A stretch of 64,000 nucleotides of DNA, taken from contig KV419402.1 in assembly GCA_001630475.1 (NCBI GenBank), positions 43,068 through 107,067 of the forward strand, given 5' to 3'. Below, one piece after another: positions 48,393 through 59,459 of this stretch. Within the stretch, counting starts at the first letter, position 1; the number at the start of each line of letters is the position of its first letter. The notes under the pieces are model-generated. The model worked only from the letters and a program-made list of their open reading frames with translations. It was not told where the DNA came from and searched no databases. The DNA is from Sistotremastrum niveocremeum HHB9708. Lineage: Eukaryota > Basidiomycota > Agaricomycetes > Sistotremastrales > Sistotremastraceae. The position numbers were made by a program, and so were the translations under genes.

Positions 48393-48486
48393 GGCCTCGG
48401 CGAAACCTTTCGGGTAACCTGTCGTGAGAAATGAAAACGAAATTTGTATTTTGAATTTTTGTACTAAGGACTCAGGGGCAACCGTA
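48393..48486 (-). repeat. Right 94-bp TIR of the IS3EU-like element
   Basis: Reverse complement of the left repeat over 94 bp with one mismatch. It ends immediately before the CCCTCT duplication. Confidence 0.95.
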
Positions 48487-50233
48487 CCCTCTTCTCACTC
48501 CGTAATCAAATAGCCCTCGTCACAGGCGGCGGAACAGGGATGTACGTCTCCCAGCTCCCTCTCCTCTCTCTCCCTCCCCTCCTCCAATAAAGATTTTGAC
48601 GGTGATACTTACGCTGATAACAACGATAGAGGTCTAATGATAGCACACGGTCTAGCAGCCAACGGAGCAAAAGTATACATCACCGGACGAAGGATGGAGG
48701 TGCTTAGATCTGTGTCGGGGCCTTACGGGAGGATGGGTGGGGAGATCGTTCCGTGCGTCCTTCTTCTCCTTCCTTCTCCTTCCTTTTCCTTCCCTCCGCC
48801 TCCTTGATCGTTCCTTTTCGTTCTTCTTCCTACGATCTCAAATCTCGATCATTCCTTCTTTCGATCGCTACAACGTGGTTACGAGAGGAGAAGATGCTAA
48901 CAGAGTCTAGATTACAAATGGACGTAACATCCAAACCCTCAATCCTCACTTCCGTCTCCCACATCGAATCCACAGACTCAAAACTCCACATCCTAATCAA
49001 CAAGTGAGTCCCTCCTCCTTTGCTTCCTTCCCACCTAATTCTGAGAATCATAGTGCAGGCCAATCCGGCCCTCTAGACCCCTTCATCCCCACTCGCACCC
49101 TCCACCCCTCCGCATCCTCATTCGGCTCATCCCTCTTCGCCTCTTCATCCCCCCAAGACTGGGGCGCGCATTTCGAAGTCAACGTAGCATCTGCATATTT
49201 CGTATCTACCGCTTTTCTGGGATTGTTGGAGAAAGGAGCTAAAGATCTTGGAAGTGGAAAGACGGGGGTGATTGTTAATGTTACGAGTGTTAGTGGGATT
49301 ATGAAGCTTGCTCAAGATCACGTACGTCTCTCTCCCCTTCGTTCGATGATGGTGGTGGTGACGTGTTATAGTTCTGCTACAACACAGCAAAAGCCGGCCT
49401 ATCCCACCTAACCCGCCTCCTCTCCACCGAACTCGCACTGCGCGATATCCCAATTCGGGTTAATGCTGTTGCACCTGGTCCTTGGAGGAGTGAGATGAGT
49501 GGGGATCTGGTATGTCTTTTCTTCATCCTCTTGGTTTCGTTCATTGCTCTTCTTCATTCCGAACTTTCGTTATTATTTCGTCATTCCCTCAAGTCTTCCA
49601 TTCTTCGTTCTTTCGTTCGTTATTCATTCGTAAATCGTTCGACCTTCGAATTTCATCTTTCCATCTGCCCCTTTCCTCCGCTTCCGTCCCCTCTTCGTCG
49701 ACATTTTAACCTCATTCTCTGTTCCGTAGCCCCTCGATGATGCAGAAGCAGCAGACGCGCTCTCCAAACCACTCATATCACCCCCCGCAGGAAGGGGAGG
49801 AACGTATGTCCTTCCATCCCTCGTCCACCTTTTAAGCTGACTTCCTCTATCCTCCCGCTCCCTCATATCTCTCTCTATCCGATTCCATCAATATTCCTCA
49901 CACAACATCTCGAAACCTCCCCACATTGATCATCGATATTCAACTTCAACATACAATATCCGCTGACCCTCTCCTTCACCTCATCGCATTCGTCTTCATC
50001 CCGTACCCAATCTTTTCAATGTCAAACATCCAACGATGTCCATTATTCGAACACGCTACTTAACCCTCCCCCCTCCTCGGCGCCATGCTATTCATCCTCG
50101 GCGTCGCTACGAAAGCGAACAAGAAATGGCAGCTACGGTACTCTATATAGTCTCCCAAGGTGGAGCCTATATGAATGGTCAAGAGATCGTCATCGACGGA
50201 GGATATCTAGCGGTGAATCCTTCAACGAGGTAG

Positions 50234-50879
50234 ATGCCTTCTCTTGAGAGCTCGCGATCCAAGAATAAAATGAAAAGGGAAATCTGGCAACGAGAAGTTG
50301 TAAGATAATGTACCAATAACATGTATGTGTATATGTACGTGCATGCTATCCAATTCGTCAACACCATCCGCATGAGATCGTCCGCTCAACGCTCGACGGT
50401 CGACGTTCGCGTTCCTCCTCTGAGCTTATTAATAATCACATCTCGTGAATCAGAATCTTGCAAGTCTTTGATTATCCGATCCACACCCCACGATCAATCG
50501 ACTAAAGATCTAAATTCATGCATTCCGAATTTCCGATAAAGGAGAAACGAATCAATCGATTGACAGGGCCCACAATACCAAGGAAACTTCAGAATATGGA
50601 GGATTCACCTCTTTAGTCGAAGTTGCTACACAGCTCGATCGCTCCGGAGCTAAATCGATCGAAGCTGTCAACAGTTCCTCTTCCGAGCAGATCTCTCTCC
50701 ATAAGATCGAGCGCCTTATAAATCCGAATCCTTCCACTAGTACTCCCCTTGATCCCTCCAGGACTCCCAACCGACTCGCGCTCATTATAGATCAGGAGCG
50801 ACCCTCGATCCCATCCCGAGCTTCGATTGACGATCTCTTCGATCTCCCCCTTTGCTTTCAGACTGGGAGCTCTCGGTGC
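50234..50879. other. Intergenic leading into the tandem array
   Basis: Contains repeated GATCGATCGA/GAGCTCGATCG words like the spacers of the array further on. No gene. Confidence 0.5.
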
Positions 50880-51306
50880 TATATAAACCCCACCCCCATA
50901 CTCTGATCGATACCTCACCGATCTCCGCCTCCAAAAGTATACCATCATGGCATGAGATCTAGAAGAGAGCGTATCGACGGGTCATCGACTCTTCGTTCTA
51001 TCTCTTTGGCATTGATCAACAGTCGATCGATCATTCAACTAGTGCGATCGATCTTCGGACTTCGATTGTCTCTAAAATCGCCTCGAAAGAAACATGAGAT
51101 TCGATCTCTTTCCGCCGATCTCGGATACTCTTCTCAGAGTCCTTCCGATATACTTGTACACCCGTGTCCTTCCACACTCTTCCGACTGACATGCGGCCAG
51201 ATCTCACAACAACACTCGATCGCTTCCTGATTCTTTACGTTCCGAACGATCGGAGATCCCGTGAACCTCCCTCTCTTCGATTGCTTCCTTCTCATCGTCT
51301 CTGCCA

Positions 51307-51900
51307 TATATAAACCCCTCACTCCATCCCCGAATCCCCATCTATCACCCATCTATCTACTCCCATCTTCTTACGCACACAGGGACATAGCTTGTAGCGG
51401 CTGAATCTCCCTCGCCCGGTGCCACAGACCTGATGGAGCCCAAGTTCAACGGTTCGCATCCGCTGAAATCTCCTTGAAGCTATAGGTGGTGAGTCTCGAA
51501 ACCTCGTCTAACTTGTCGTATCCGAACTCACTCGATCTGGTTGAATCTCTGCCGCTAGGAAAGCACGAGCGCCCATCTGTAAGTCCTCTCATTCATTATC
51601 CTCATGTTGGACTACACGTCGCTCAATCCCTTTCGTGTTCACCAGAACCCTCTCGTATCGACCTCCGTCTAGTTCAACCACGATATCCTTTCTTCACATT
51701 CAACCACAAGTGCGCATGAAGTTCTGGTAAGTCTTCCGATATGTATACAAATAGTGCCGGAGTTGATTTACTGTAAATAGGACGCTATACGTGACTGAAG
51801 ACATTGTTTGTTGATCTGATGAGATTGTGTGCGGATTCTCATGATGTCTGGGCCAAATCTTGTATACATTCTTGGATAAATAAACAGAGACCATTTTGTT
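51307..51900 (+). other. Array unit B
   Basis: TATATAAA at 51307-51314, CCCATCTATC leader, and introns suggested at about 51488-51559, 51581-51646 and 51729-51780. The 3' block is around 51868-51890 (TTGTATACATTCTTGGATAAAT). The longest ATG frame is only about 15 codons (from about 51432). It is the most diverged of the four units. Confidence 0.5.
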
Positions 51901-52476
51901 CGAAATTTCTGAAGCCCTCGGAGAAGCTGAACCTTCAATCTTCAATCTTTCAATCCGATCGACCGAGAGTCTATTGATGCGTTGAATGAACTGCTCGATC
52001 GTTCGGAAACAAAAGGAGCGATCAACTCGATCGTCGGAGCCGAAGAACCTCTGCCGAGACGCGGATCCCGAAGGACACGTGGACGCTTTTTCTCCCACCT
52101 TGACCACCACGCTTGACTCTCCAAATTCCCAATCCTCTTCAAGTATTCTGGCAGTCAACCTTCGATCGGATCGATCTCACCCGATCTCTTGACATTTCTC
52201 TGCGCGACAACTTGCGGATCCCGGCATCCAATTCGATTACTGACGATCTGATAGTTCTTCCTGCCAAGATCGAATGATCCTCTGCATTCTGTGCTATAGG
52301 TCCGTCCTCTTCATGGGAATACTTCCGAACCCTTCCATACTCGTCCAAACGACATGGCCATAGCACCAGATCGGACAAGGACGTCGATCGCATATACTGA
52401 TTCCCGATGTTCCGTCGATCGAGCATCCCACACCCTGCTTCGACTTCGATGTTTCCCCTTGGCTTCGTCTCCGCGG

Positions 52477-53115
52477 TATATAAAGCTCTCAACCTACCTC
52501 GAAATCCCCATCTACGCCCCATCTATCTCATCTACTCAGATCTCGCGTGTTCAACATATTCATCCGTTCTTTTATCCTCCTATTCAAGATTTCTCCAATG
52601 CCCTATGCTGATTGCCTCCCCGTCGATTTCCCATCCACAAGCCTGATCCGGGCCCGATCGTCTTGGATTGCGTATGCCAGAAAGTTCGTGGGTGCTGTGC
52701 ATGGTGAGTTTCGTCACTTTGTCTGCTTTACCTGCTGATTGTTCATTCAATTCAATTTACTATGTAGATAGTCGCAAGATGGAGACAGCGTTTCCCCATC
52801 TCACGTGTCCAGGTGGTTCCAGCTGTGCGTCATCTCATCTCCTTCACGCTCACAGACCCCTACTCACGTGGCCCTCATTTGCACCAGACTCGAACATCGT
52901 TCAAACTCAAGGCCCCATCTCTTGCAACTAGATTTATCAACAGCAGTCGTTGCGCCTCGTAAGTCTCAATCTTCCTCATTGAACGACTTGGAAATTGATG
53001 CAACGCGTAGAGTCTGTGCAACGTTCTGTGTGGGACATCGGCGAGACAAAGGATTGGGCAAACTTTTGTGATGTGTGAGATATATCTTGTATAACGTTTT
53101 GGATAAATATAATCG
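52477..53115 (+). other. Array unit C, possible 69-residue product
   Basis: TATATAAA at 52477-52484. A candidate protein starts at ATG 52598 (MPYADCLPVDFPST...), splices at about 52706 and 52829, and ends GPISCN then TAG near 52931. The second exon holds the D-x-R-K-M-E-T block. The 3' block TTGTATAACGTTTTGGATAAAT is near 53087-53108. Coding status is uncertain. Confidence 0.45.
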
Positions 53116-54019
53116 TCATTTTTGCTCTCGAAAATTTTGAACTCGAGATCATCAGGAAACCGCCCTCCGGATACCGCTGGCTACCCGACGCTATGCAGCA
53201 TCCGATAGCATCGGTAGCTCGCATCGCCAGGTCCTCGCTTCTGAGAGCTATGTATCTCTGGCCTACAGCGATGATCCCCGGAAGACAGCTCGGCGAACCT
53301 CTCATTATTCGCTATGGACCCGACGCCATGACTTCTGACGGATGCACAGTTGGAGGCTTCGATCACGGCCGACAGAATTCTCCTCCCCTCGATCGATCAA
53401 CACTCAAATTTACTCAAAGCGATCGACTTGAGCTCGGAATTCGATCGTCGGAACCGCGTAACCTCCCGAACCGCGGATCCGATTGACACGTGGACACCTC
53501 TTCTTCTGCCTTCACTCCGTCATGATCGCGTCCTCTTCGAAAGTTCCTCAGCAACGAACCTCAAGATTTCCATTGGACAGACTCAGTCTCTCGACACATC
53601 CAGCGCTCCCGATCTCTACCTCGCCGACTAAGTCAGGCCTCTCGAGTCTATACAGCCTAGTCAATCTCCGATTCTCACTAACACCTTGGTCTGAGTTCTT
53701 GAAGACACAATGATCGAGTCCTTGTAGCGTCTTATCAAGTCATCTGACATCGACGATCGATTTCCTTGGCGTCCGATCTTGTGAATAAAAGCTCAGAACT
53801 CAATCTGAGAACTCTTTCCGACAAGAGGGAGCCTTTCTCTCCTATAAATTCTTGTCAAATCCTTCCACAACTTTCCGAGCGAAATGATGTCGATATCCGT
53901 CCAGATCGGACAAGAAACTCGATCTTAACCTGAGTCCTGAATTTTCACCTTCGATCGATCGAAAACACGGCATCCTTTCCCCCCTTCAATCGTTCGCCTT
54001 CCAGTCCTCCTCTCGCTGC

Positions 54020-54690
54020 TATATAAACACTTCAATGCATCTTGAAAGCCTCATCTATCCCCCATCTTACTCTCCCATCTCTAATTCATATCCCGCACAT
54101 TCGGCTATATTTCCCAATCTCCTAGGCTTTGACGGCTTCTTGTCCTACCAATATCCTTGGCCTCGTCTGCTCTCACTTCCGTAACCTTCGTTCTGGTAAG
54201 GATTTCGGGTTCGCATGTGCCGAAGCGGTCTGAGAGCTGTGGTCGGTGAGTCCTGTGATCTTGCACCTACTTTTCGTTATTTCACTTCACTCGATGTGAT
54301 TTTTCATGTGCAGATCAGCGCGAGATGTACTCCATATGTCACCATCAAAAGTATGCCGAGATCACTATTTCTCATAGGTCAGTCCTTTCGTCCATTTCAA
54401 ATCATTTGCGCAGCTGACCCATACCCTAGATTCTTGACCGCGATATGTACCGGACATCCGAATTGCAAGGATATACTGGTCCTTTGACGAGAAGTGAAGC
54501 AGATGGTGAGTCACAAGCTTCCATACGAGTTTCGGAATCTAATCACATCTCTAATTTGCTAAACAGAGGGCGATCGGCATTGTGCATGGTCGTGTGGGCT
54601 GTATCGAGCCGTTGTCATTGGGTCAACTTCGCTCAAAGTGTGGGACATATTTTGTATAGGCTTTTGGATAATTATAATGAATAATTTTGT
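54020..54690 (+). other. Array unit D, possible 50-residue product
   Basis: TATATAAA at 54020-54027. ATG 54215 (MCRSGLRAVV) splices at about 54246 to DQREMYSICHHQKY and again near 54376 to FLTAICTGHPNCKDILVL then TGA at 54485-54487. The D-x-R-E-M-Y-S block aligns with units C and E. The 3' block TTTTGTATAGGCTTTTGGATAA is at about 54650-54671. Confidence 0.45.
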
Positions 54691-55292
54691 CTCGAATGTT
54701 TTGATGATTTCGGAACGCAGGCTCCACAAACATTTTTCATTCTTTGATCTTAGTCGATCTGGACAAAGCATCTCGACGGGGACTCAACTGAAGACTCGAT
54801 CAACACTGACAACGATCGACTTGAGTTTGGACCTCGATCGTCGGAACCGAAGAATTCCTTTCACGATCCGCGGATCCGATCGACACGTGGGTGCTTCTTC
54901 GTCCACCTTCACTCCTTCCAGTCCTCTTCAGATATTCTCGATGCCAGCCTCGACGTGCACCAGATTCTATTGAATCGGGTCGATCTCTCCGTGACATTCC
55001 GATCGGGAGCTCCACGATGCCAGCCTCCGCAACACAGTTCTCCGATGAGATGTTGAACAACATTGTGTCGATAGGGCCTCTAAATCTGACGACATATCCT
55101 TCGATTCAATACCAATCGACTCGGCGTTCGATCCTCGGAACCAACGAACCTCCTCCTCCAAACCGAGAAGCGCGATCTCTCCCTGACGCTCAAATCAGTC
55201 GATCATCCGGACTCTTATCAAAATTCTTCAGCTTGATGATCGCGTTGCACGATCGTTCTCTCGCAACCGGGCCCTAAACCGCTCAGCTGGGG

Positions 55293-55935
55293 TATATAAA
55301 CCTCGTCAGTCAGTCTCAAAATCCTCATCTACCCACCATCTACCTCCCCCATCTTGATTTTGCCTTCGCCACACATGGGTGTGGCACCTGGCGATTTAAG
55401 CGAGCCAATCCACCCCGTCTATTCCCCCTCTCCCGAGCCTTCATGCACTTAAGGTGAAGTTTTCGGATCTTGTCGCCATTTTCAAAGCCGCCGATGGTAC
55501 GTCCCGTGCCCTTTTTTACTTCATCCCATTGTGATTCACTTCACGCGGTTTGATAGGAAGATCCTCGTGAGATGTACACAGCCTTTGACGGTTCCAAGTC
55601 AAATTGCACTATTGTCAGTGCGGTACGTCATCTCATCCACTTCGCGCTCTTAGGATTCCAACTCACTCATTTGCATCAGACTTGAGCCCTCATCCGGATC
55701 AATCTCGAAACACCAAGATGGCAAGATCTCACGAGATGGATATCTGGATCAGTCCTGGCGCATCGTAAGTAGATTTATTCCCTTGATGCTCCTCATGATA
55801 CGAGACAGATTACTAAAACGCCCAGCAGCAGTGATGGCGATCCCTGGTGTGTTGTCGAGGTGCTGTATGATTATGCCGACCATTTTCATTCCTGGGACAT
55901 ATTTTGTATAGAGTTTTGGATAAATATGATCGCCA
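55293..55935 (+). other. Array unit E
   Basis: TATATAAA at 55293-55300. The second exon carries DPREMYTAFDG, alignable with units C and D. The third intron (GTACGTCATCTCATCC to TTTGCATCAG, 55624-55679) closely matches the corresponding intron of unit C. The 3' block TTTTGTATAGAGTTTTGGATAAAT is near 55902-55925. No long open frame survives upstream of exon 2. Confidence 0.45.
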
Positions 55936-56540
55936 GTTTCGTCTCGAATAATCGATGCCTTCGGAAGACTTGGGAGATGGATCCCCACAATGAGTCAATT
56001 GGGATGGATAAGAAGAAACAGAGACTCGATCGGAGGCTTGTTATAATCGCAAAGGGCTGGATGATCCTCGATCGATCAGTCCATGCGGACGATCGACTTG
56101 ATTTCGGAGTTCGATCGTCGGAACCAAAGAACGTCTCTCCCGATCCGCGGATCCGGAACTCTCCATAGGCGCTTTCTCACTTCCGACGAACCTCGCTCAC
56201 AAGCCTCACATGAGTCACATCCTCTCAAAGAATCCTGCCAGTCAATATACTCAGTCTCAAAAGTTCACGTGTCGGTTCGATCGATGTCTTGACGCTTGAC
56301 CGTTCTTCGACCGCTGCCTCCCCGATCTCCACCTCGGCGCCCAAGTTCAAATTTTTCATGCGATGAACACTCGAAGCCGAGGAGAACGGATCGACAGGAG
56401 CTCGCTCAATCCATCTGACATCTGGGATCGATCGACTCTGCGGAGCTCTTCTTGCCCCGATTGATCAGTTTGACAGAACTTCTTCCGCAGCGATTGACCG
56501 ATCTCCGGCCCTGCGCTCTTCTATAGAGTTCACAACTTAC

Positions 56541-56724
56541 TAATGGCCGTAGATAGCAGTTGCAAAGACTAATATACGCTTGAGGGAACGTAAACGAGAG
56601 ACTGAGAGGTCGAGGAAGTGAAAGTGCAACGAGTTCACGAAATGAACGTGATCACGTTGAGATTCGGATCGGAGTTCGGAAGCGAGGTCGAAAGGTAAGA
56701 GGGAGTCGGAATCGAAGGAAGAGG
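56541..56724. other. Flank of the Ty3-type element, nothing recognised
   Basis: Purine-rich sequence before the LTR. The last five bases (AGAGG, 56720-56724) would be one copy of a 5-bp integration duplication, but the partner lies outside the window. Confidence 0.4.
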
Positions 56725-57180
56725 TGTTGGGCTACGGTGCTGGAGGTGGTAAATGATACTAATAGTCGTAAGACTGTAATCCAAGAAGCACTCTGGCTTA
56801 ATAGATCACACTTTCTGTCTTTGAGAGCACGTCTTGTATTCTCTCTAAAGCTCTCTATCTAGTACAAATGGCGGCTCTATAAATACTGGGAGTCTTGGAA
56901 TGCACAGTCGAACGCAGTAACTACGGCACAGTCGAAAAACGAAGAGAAATAAAGAAGAAACCAATGAGAAACGAGGCTTACGACGAAAGAGGCTGCGGGC
57001 GCTTACGCGTCTTCGGAAGTGGCTGTTCGACGCGCAAGCTCGCTCTATGAGTCAGGAAAATAAATAGAAAGTCGAAAATAAATATCTACGAGGTCTTGAT
57101 AATGGTCTGAAGTCGAAATGATAAGCAGAAATAAATAGAAAAAGAAAAGATATAACGAAATTTATTCTGGGGACTCTACA
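56725..57180 (-). repeat. 3' LTR of a Ty3-type retrotransposon
   Basis: On the minus strand it starts TGTAGAGTCCCC and ends CCCAACA, giving TG...CA ends over 456 bp. A polypurine tract (AAGTCCCCGGGAGA on minus) directly precedes it. A TATTTATAGAG box near 56874-56884 may be the U3 TATA box. The matching 5' LTR must lie beyond 64000, so boundaries rest on the ends and the tract. Confidence 0.7.
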
Positions 57181-57195
57181 TCTCCCGGGGACTTG
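57181..57195 (-). other. Polypurine-tract-like site
   Basis: Minus-strand AAGTCCCCGGGAGA immediately before the LTR. It is nearly identical to a second copy at 59460-59473. Confidence 0.6.
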
Positions 57196-57215
57196 AATTG
57201 ATCGTCCCCGATCAC

Positions 57216-58039
57216 TAGGGTTTTAAAGTCCGGTCACGACTGGACTTTTTCCGTTTTTGCCCGTGACTGGCAACTGCCGGTCCGGTTGCCTGCCAAAATT
57301 TTGGGCAACTGGCAACAGGACTGCAGTTGCGGTCCAGCAACCAGTTGCCAAAAAGACCAGTTGCCTGACCAGTCATGGCCACGAGCTGAGGTCACAACTG
57401 GTCTAAACCATTATTTTAATCAATTATATATTACTTTTGAGTCTTATTAGTGGTCATATACTGTCTAGTAACACATAGGAACACTATATAATACAATATA
57501 TGATGAATATATGGCCATAAATACCCACTTGGCACCCAAAATACCCTGGGTACGCCCTTTCCCAGGACCCTTAAGGGTCCTCGGTTGCAACCACGGTTGC
57601 GACTGGTCATGACTGCAGTTGCCAGTTGCCTGATTTTCAGAAATCCAGATGACCAGCAACTGCAGTCCAGTCACGACTAAGGTTTAACACGAGTCCATAC
57701 TTGCCATACCTGGGTACCTGTGGCAGGTACCTCCCTGCTTTTTTTAGGGCCTGAGCTCATACTTGCCTCCAAAAAAACCCCAAAATCAGGTACTCATACC
57801 TGGGTACCTGCCTGTTTTCCCTACTAAAAACAGCAGGTACCTGGTCCAAGTACCTGCTTGGTCAGTGTTTTTTCCAAAAATTTGATACTTGGTACTTGCC
57901 CCTTGCTTAGTAAGCAGGTACCTTGCCAGGTATACCTGCGGGTACCTGTTTTTTGCCTGGACTCGTGTTAAACCTTAGTCACGACCCCACCACGACCTTC
58001 GGTTGCCTGCAGTCACGTGGACTGGACCTTCGAACTCTA
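57216..58039. mobile_element. hAT-like element (824 bp), TAGGG-type ends, hosting a nested MITE
   Basis: The exact 8-bp target duplication CCGATCAC is at 57208-57215 and 58040-58047. Ends TAGGGTTTTAAAGTCC and (reverse complement of the right end) TAGAGTTCGAAGGTCC match imperfectly. The interior is full of CAACTG, CCAGTTGCC and GTCACGAC words in both orientations, as in subterminal-repeat-rich hAT elements. It has no coding capacity. The insertion lies between the ORF after pol and the LTR, just past that ORF's stop. Confidence 0.85.
57678..57977. mobile_element. hAT-like MITE (300 bp) nested in the 57216-58039 element
   Basis: Perfect 20-bp ends TAAGGTTTAACACGAGTCCA at 57678-57697 and its reverse complement at 57958-57977. 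The exact 8-bp duplication GTCACGAC is at 57670-57677 and 57978-57985. The interior repeats GGTACCTG/CAGGTACC, similar to the MITE at 3754-4043. Confidence 0.93.
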
Positions 58040-58047
58040 CCGATCAC

Positions 58048-59097
58048 TCAAGGCGTAATAGGGCGTACGAAGGCGGAATGGATATAGGAGGTACGATCTC
58101 CATTTCTGACTGGGACAAGCCATTCGGGCTCTTTGGCAGGAGAAGTCTGAGGGAGTGACATGAACTTGGAGAGGTGGGAAGAGTGAAGAGTTGGAGGAAC
58201 TGGAAGTGGGCGAGGGGAAAATGGAGGGGGAGCGATGGGAAATCCAGGCCATGGCTGATGGGGCTTCCTAGGCTGGAACTCAACCGGTTTCTTCACAGTG
58301 CGACGAAAGGATGGTTTGGGAGGAAGGGAGAGCGACGAAGTCGAGGATGACGAAGTTGACGAGATCGAAATAAGGGAGGGAGGACCCTGAGAGACCGGTG
58401 AGTCGGATGAGGATGGAGTATGATCATGGTCGTCGGGTCGATAAGGAGGGACTTGGTCTTCGTCTTGATAAGGGCGATCGAGATTAGGATCAGCCGGTAC
58501 CATAGAACCGATATCTTCGGCGCCTCGGTGCTGCTCGGCAAACTCGCAGATCTCCCAACGCATGTCGGCTATGAGGGTGCGTCGAGGGAGTTGGTTGAAG
58601 GAGTTGAGTCGAATATACAAGTCATTGGCGAAGTTCTTGATGCCAATAACCTGCTGAAAGGTGAGATCGGAGGGCATCGGCATGGTGTACTCAACATTCG
58701 CAGGACCATGCTTATCAAGAGACAAGTACGGAAATGCGTGCCTGAGCGCTTCGAACACTTTCTGCTGAGCCAAGATGCCGGTCCAGCCTTCCTGAAACTC
58801 GAGCTGACCCCAGTTCCTAAGGAACTTGGTCTTCTTGTTGCCTAGAGCTTTGAGGAATATCTTCGAGATGAAGGAGAGGGTAATGTCGCAGCGACGGTTG
58901 AGGTAAGAACCGATGTAAAGGATTTCGCTGAAGACACCGACGGCGTCTCGGTAGGAGAGAATCCGGTGGCGGCGGACTCGTTCTGCCCAGTTTCGAAGGT
59001 AGGCAAGGCCATGCTTGGTGGTGAGAGGACGTCGAGGGTTGCCGTGCTTCTTTGAGAAGAGGAAAGAGTGATAGGAAGGAAGGGGGGAGGAATTCAT
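58048..59097 (-). CDS. Extra ORF (ORF3) downstream of Ty3-type pol
   Basis: ATG 59097, TGA 58048-58050, about 349 residues. The first 200 residues are alpha-helical (LAYLRNWAERVRRHRILSYR, FLKALGNKKTKFLRNWGQL, TFQQVIGIKNFANDLYIRL). An acidic, Ser-rich linker and a Pro-rich basic C-terminus follow. No protease, zinc knuckle or envelope-like signal is present. It lies 3' of pol in the same orientation, between two copies of the AAGTCCCCGGGAGA site. It may be a Gag-like or accessory protein of this lineage; I do not recognise a named family. Confidence 0.65.
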   Translation of the reverse strand: MNSSPLPSYHSFLFSKKHGNPRRPLTTKHGLAYLRNWAERVRRHRILSYRDAVGVFSEILYIGSYLNRRCDITLSFISKIFLKALGNKKTKFLRNWGQLEFQEGWTGILAQQKVFEALRHAFPYLSLDKHGPANVEYTMPMPSDLTFQQVIGIKNFANDLYIRLNSFNQLPRRTLIADMRWEICEFAEQHRGAEDIGSMVPADPNLDRPYQDEDQVPPYRPDDHDHTPSSSDSPVSQGPPSLISISSTSSSSTSSLSLPPKPSFRRTVKKPVEFQPRKPHQPWPGFPIAPPPFSPRPLPVPPTLHSSHLSKFMSLPQTSPAKEPEWLVPVRNGDRTSYIHSAFVRPITP

Positions 59098-59459
59098 CGC
59101 TAAAAATGGAAAAAAAATGAGATAAGAAATCCAGGCACCGATCACAACAATTTCCACCTTTGGGATCTGATAGATAGGTGTTGTGCGAAGTGAGAGATGC
59201 GAGGAGGCAAGGAAATGAGGGGGGATGAAGTCTGTGGAATAAAATTGAGAGTTTTTAAAAGATTTTTCGATTTTCTGAAAGGAGGAAGTATCCAAAAAGG
59301 CTATTGAAGCGAAGCAAAGAAGCTGAGAAGTCCAAAAGATAGTGGTTTAAGGTTTTGATGATCGGGAGAAGCATATGACTGGGCGCTTGAAATTAATGAG
59401 TCGGTTCGAAAAGGAATGATGGCGATGATGGCAAAAATGATGACGAAAATTCAGGCACC

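Larger units (their letters stand above)
43347..48486 (-). mobile_element. IS3EU-like DNA transposon (5,140 bp) with alpha-kinase-like passenger
   Basis: Terminal inverted repeats of 94 bp with one mismatch (43347-43440 and 48393-48486) begin TACGGTTGCCCC. The 6-bp target duplication CCCTCT is exact at 43341-43346 and 48487-48492. As I recall, IS3EU elements have 6-bp duplications and TAY termini, and they encode integrase-like transposases, which fits. It carries a minus-strand transposase and a plus-strand gene in convergent orientation. The near-identical TIRs suggest recent mobility. Confidence 0.85.
43274..50233 (+). pseudogene. Short-chain dehydrogenase/reductase, exon 1 split by an IS3EU-like transposon
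   Basis: ATG 43274 encodes 24 codons and one base before a 5.14-kb insertion. Coding resumes at 48493, and removing the insertion with one CCCTCT copy restores the frame (ASSL then FSLRNQIALVTGGGTGIG). Downstream exons give the SDR landmarks in order: TGGGTGIG cofactor loop, LINN/AGQSG, VNVTSVSG with the catalytic Ser, YNSAKAG with catalytic Tyr and Lys, NAVAPGPW, and IDGGYLAVNP at the C-terminus (stop 50231-50233). Introns are GT-AG, the one before EQEMAATVLY being long (about 49800-50120). The substrate is unknown. With the insertion the gene lacks a continuous first exon. Use of a downstream start would lose the initial residues but could keep the Rossmann loop. Confidence 0.8.
50880..56540 (+). 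repeat. Diverged tandem array of TATA-led small transcription units
   Basis: Five TATATAAA boxes (50880, 51307, 52477, 54020, 55293), the later four about 1.2-1.5 kb apart, each precede a similar unit. The unit is a CCATCTATC/CCATCT leader, two or three short GT-AG introns, and a 3' block TTTTGTATA...TTTTGGATAAATAT (about 51872, 53095, 54655, 55912). Between units lies a spacer block with TCGTCGGAACCGAAGAA, CGCGGATCCGA and GACACGTGG (about 52030, 53443, 54838, 56114). The last spacer at 56114 is followed by a degenerate TATA near 56520, so a sixth unit has decayed. Short frames differ between units. Confidence 0.7.

Noticed and set aside
58048-59097. ORF3 as the Gag of the Ty3-type element
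   Set aside because: It is downstream of pol and no zinc knuckle was seen; the true gag should lie beyond 64000.
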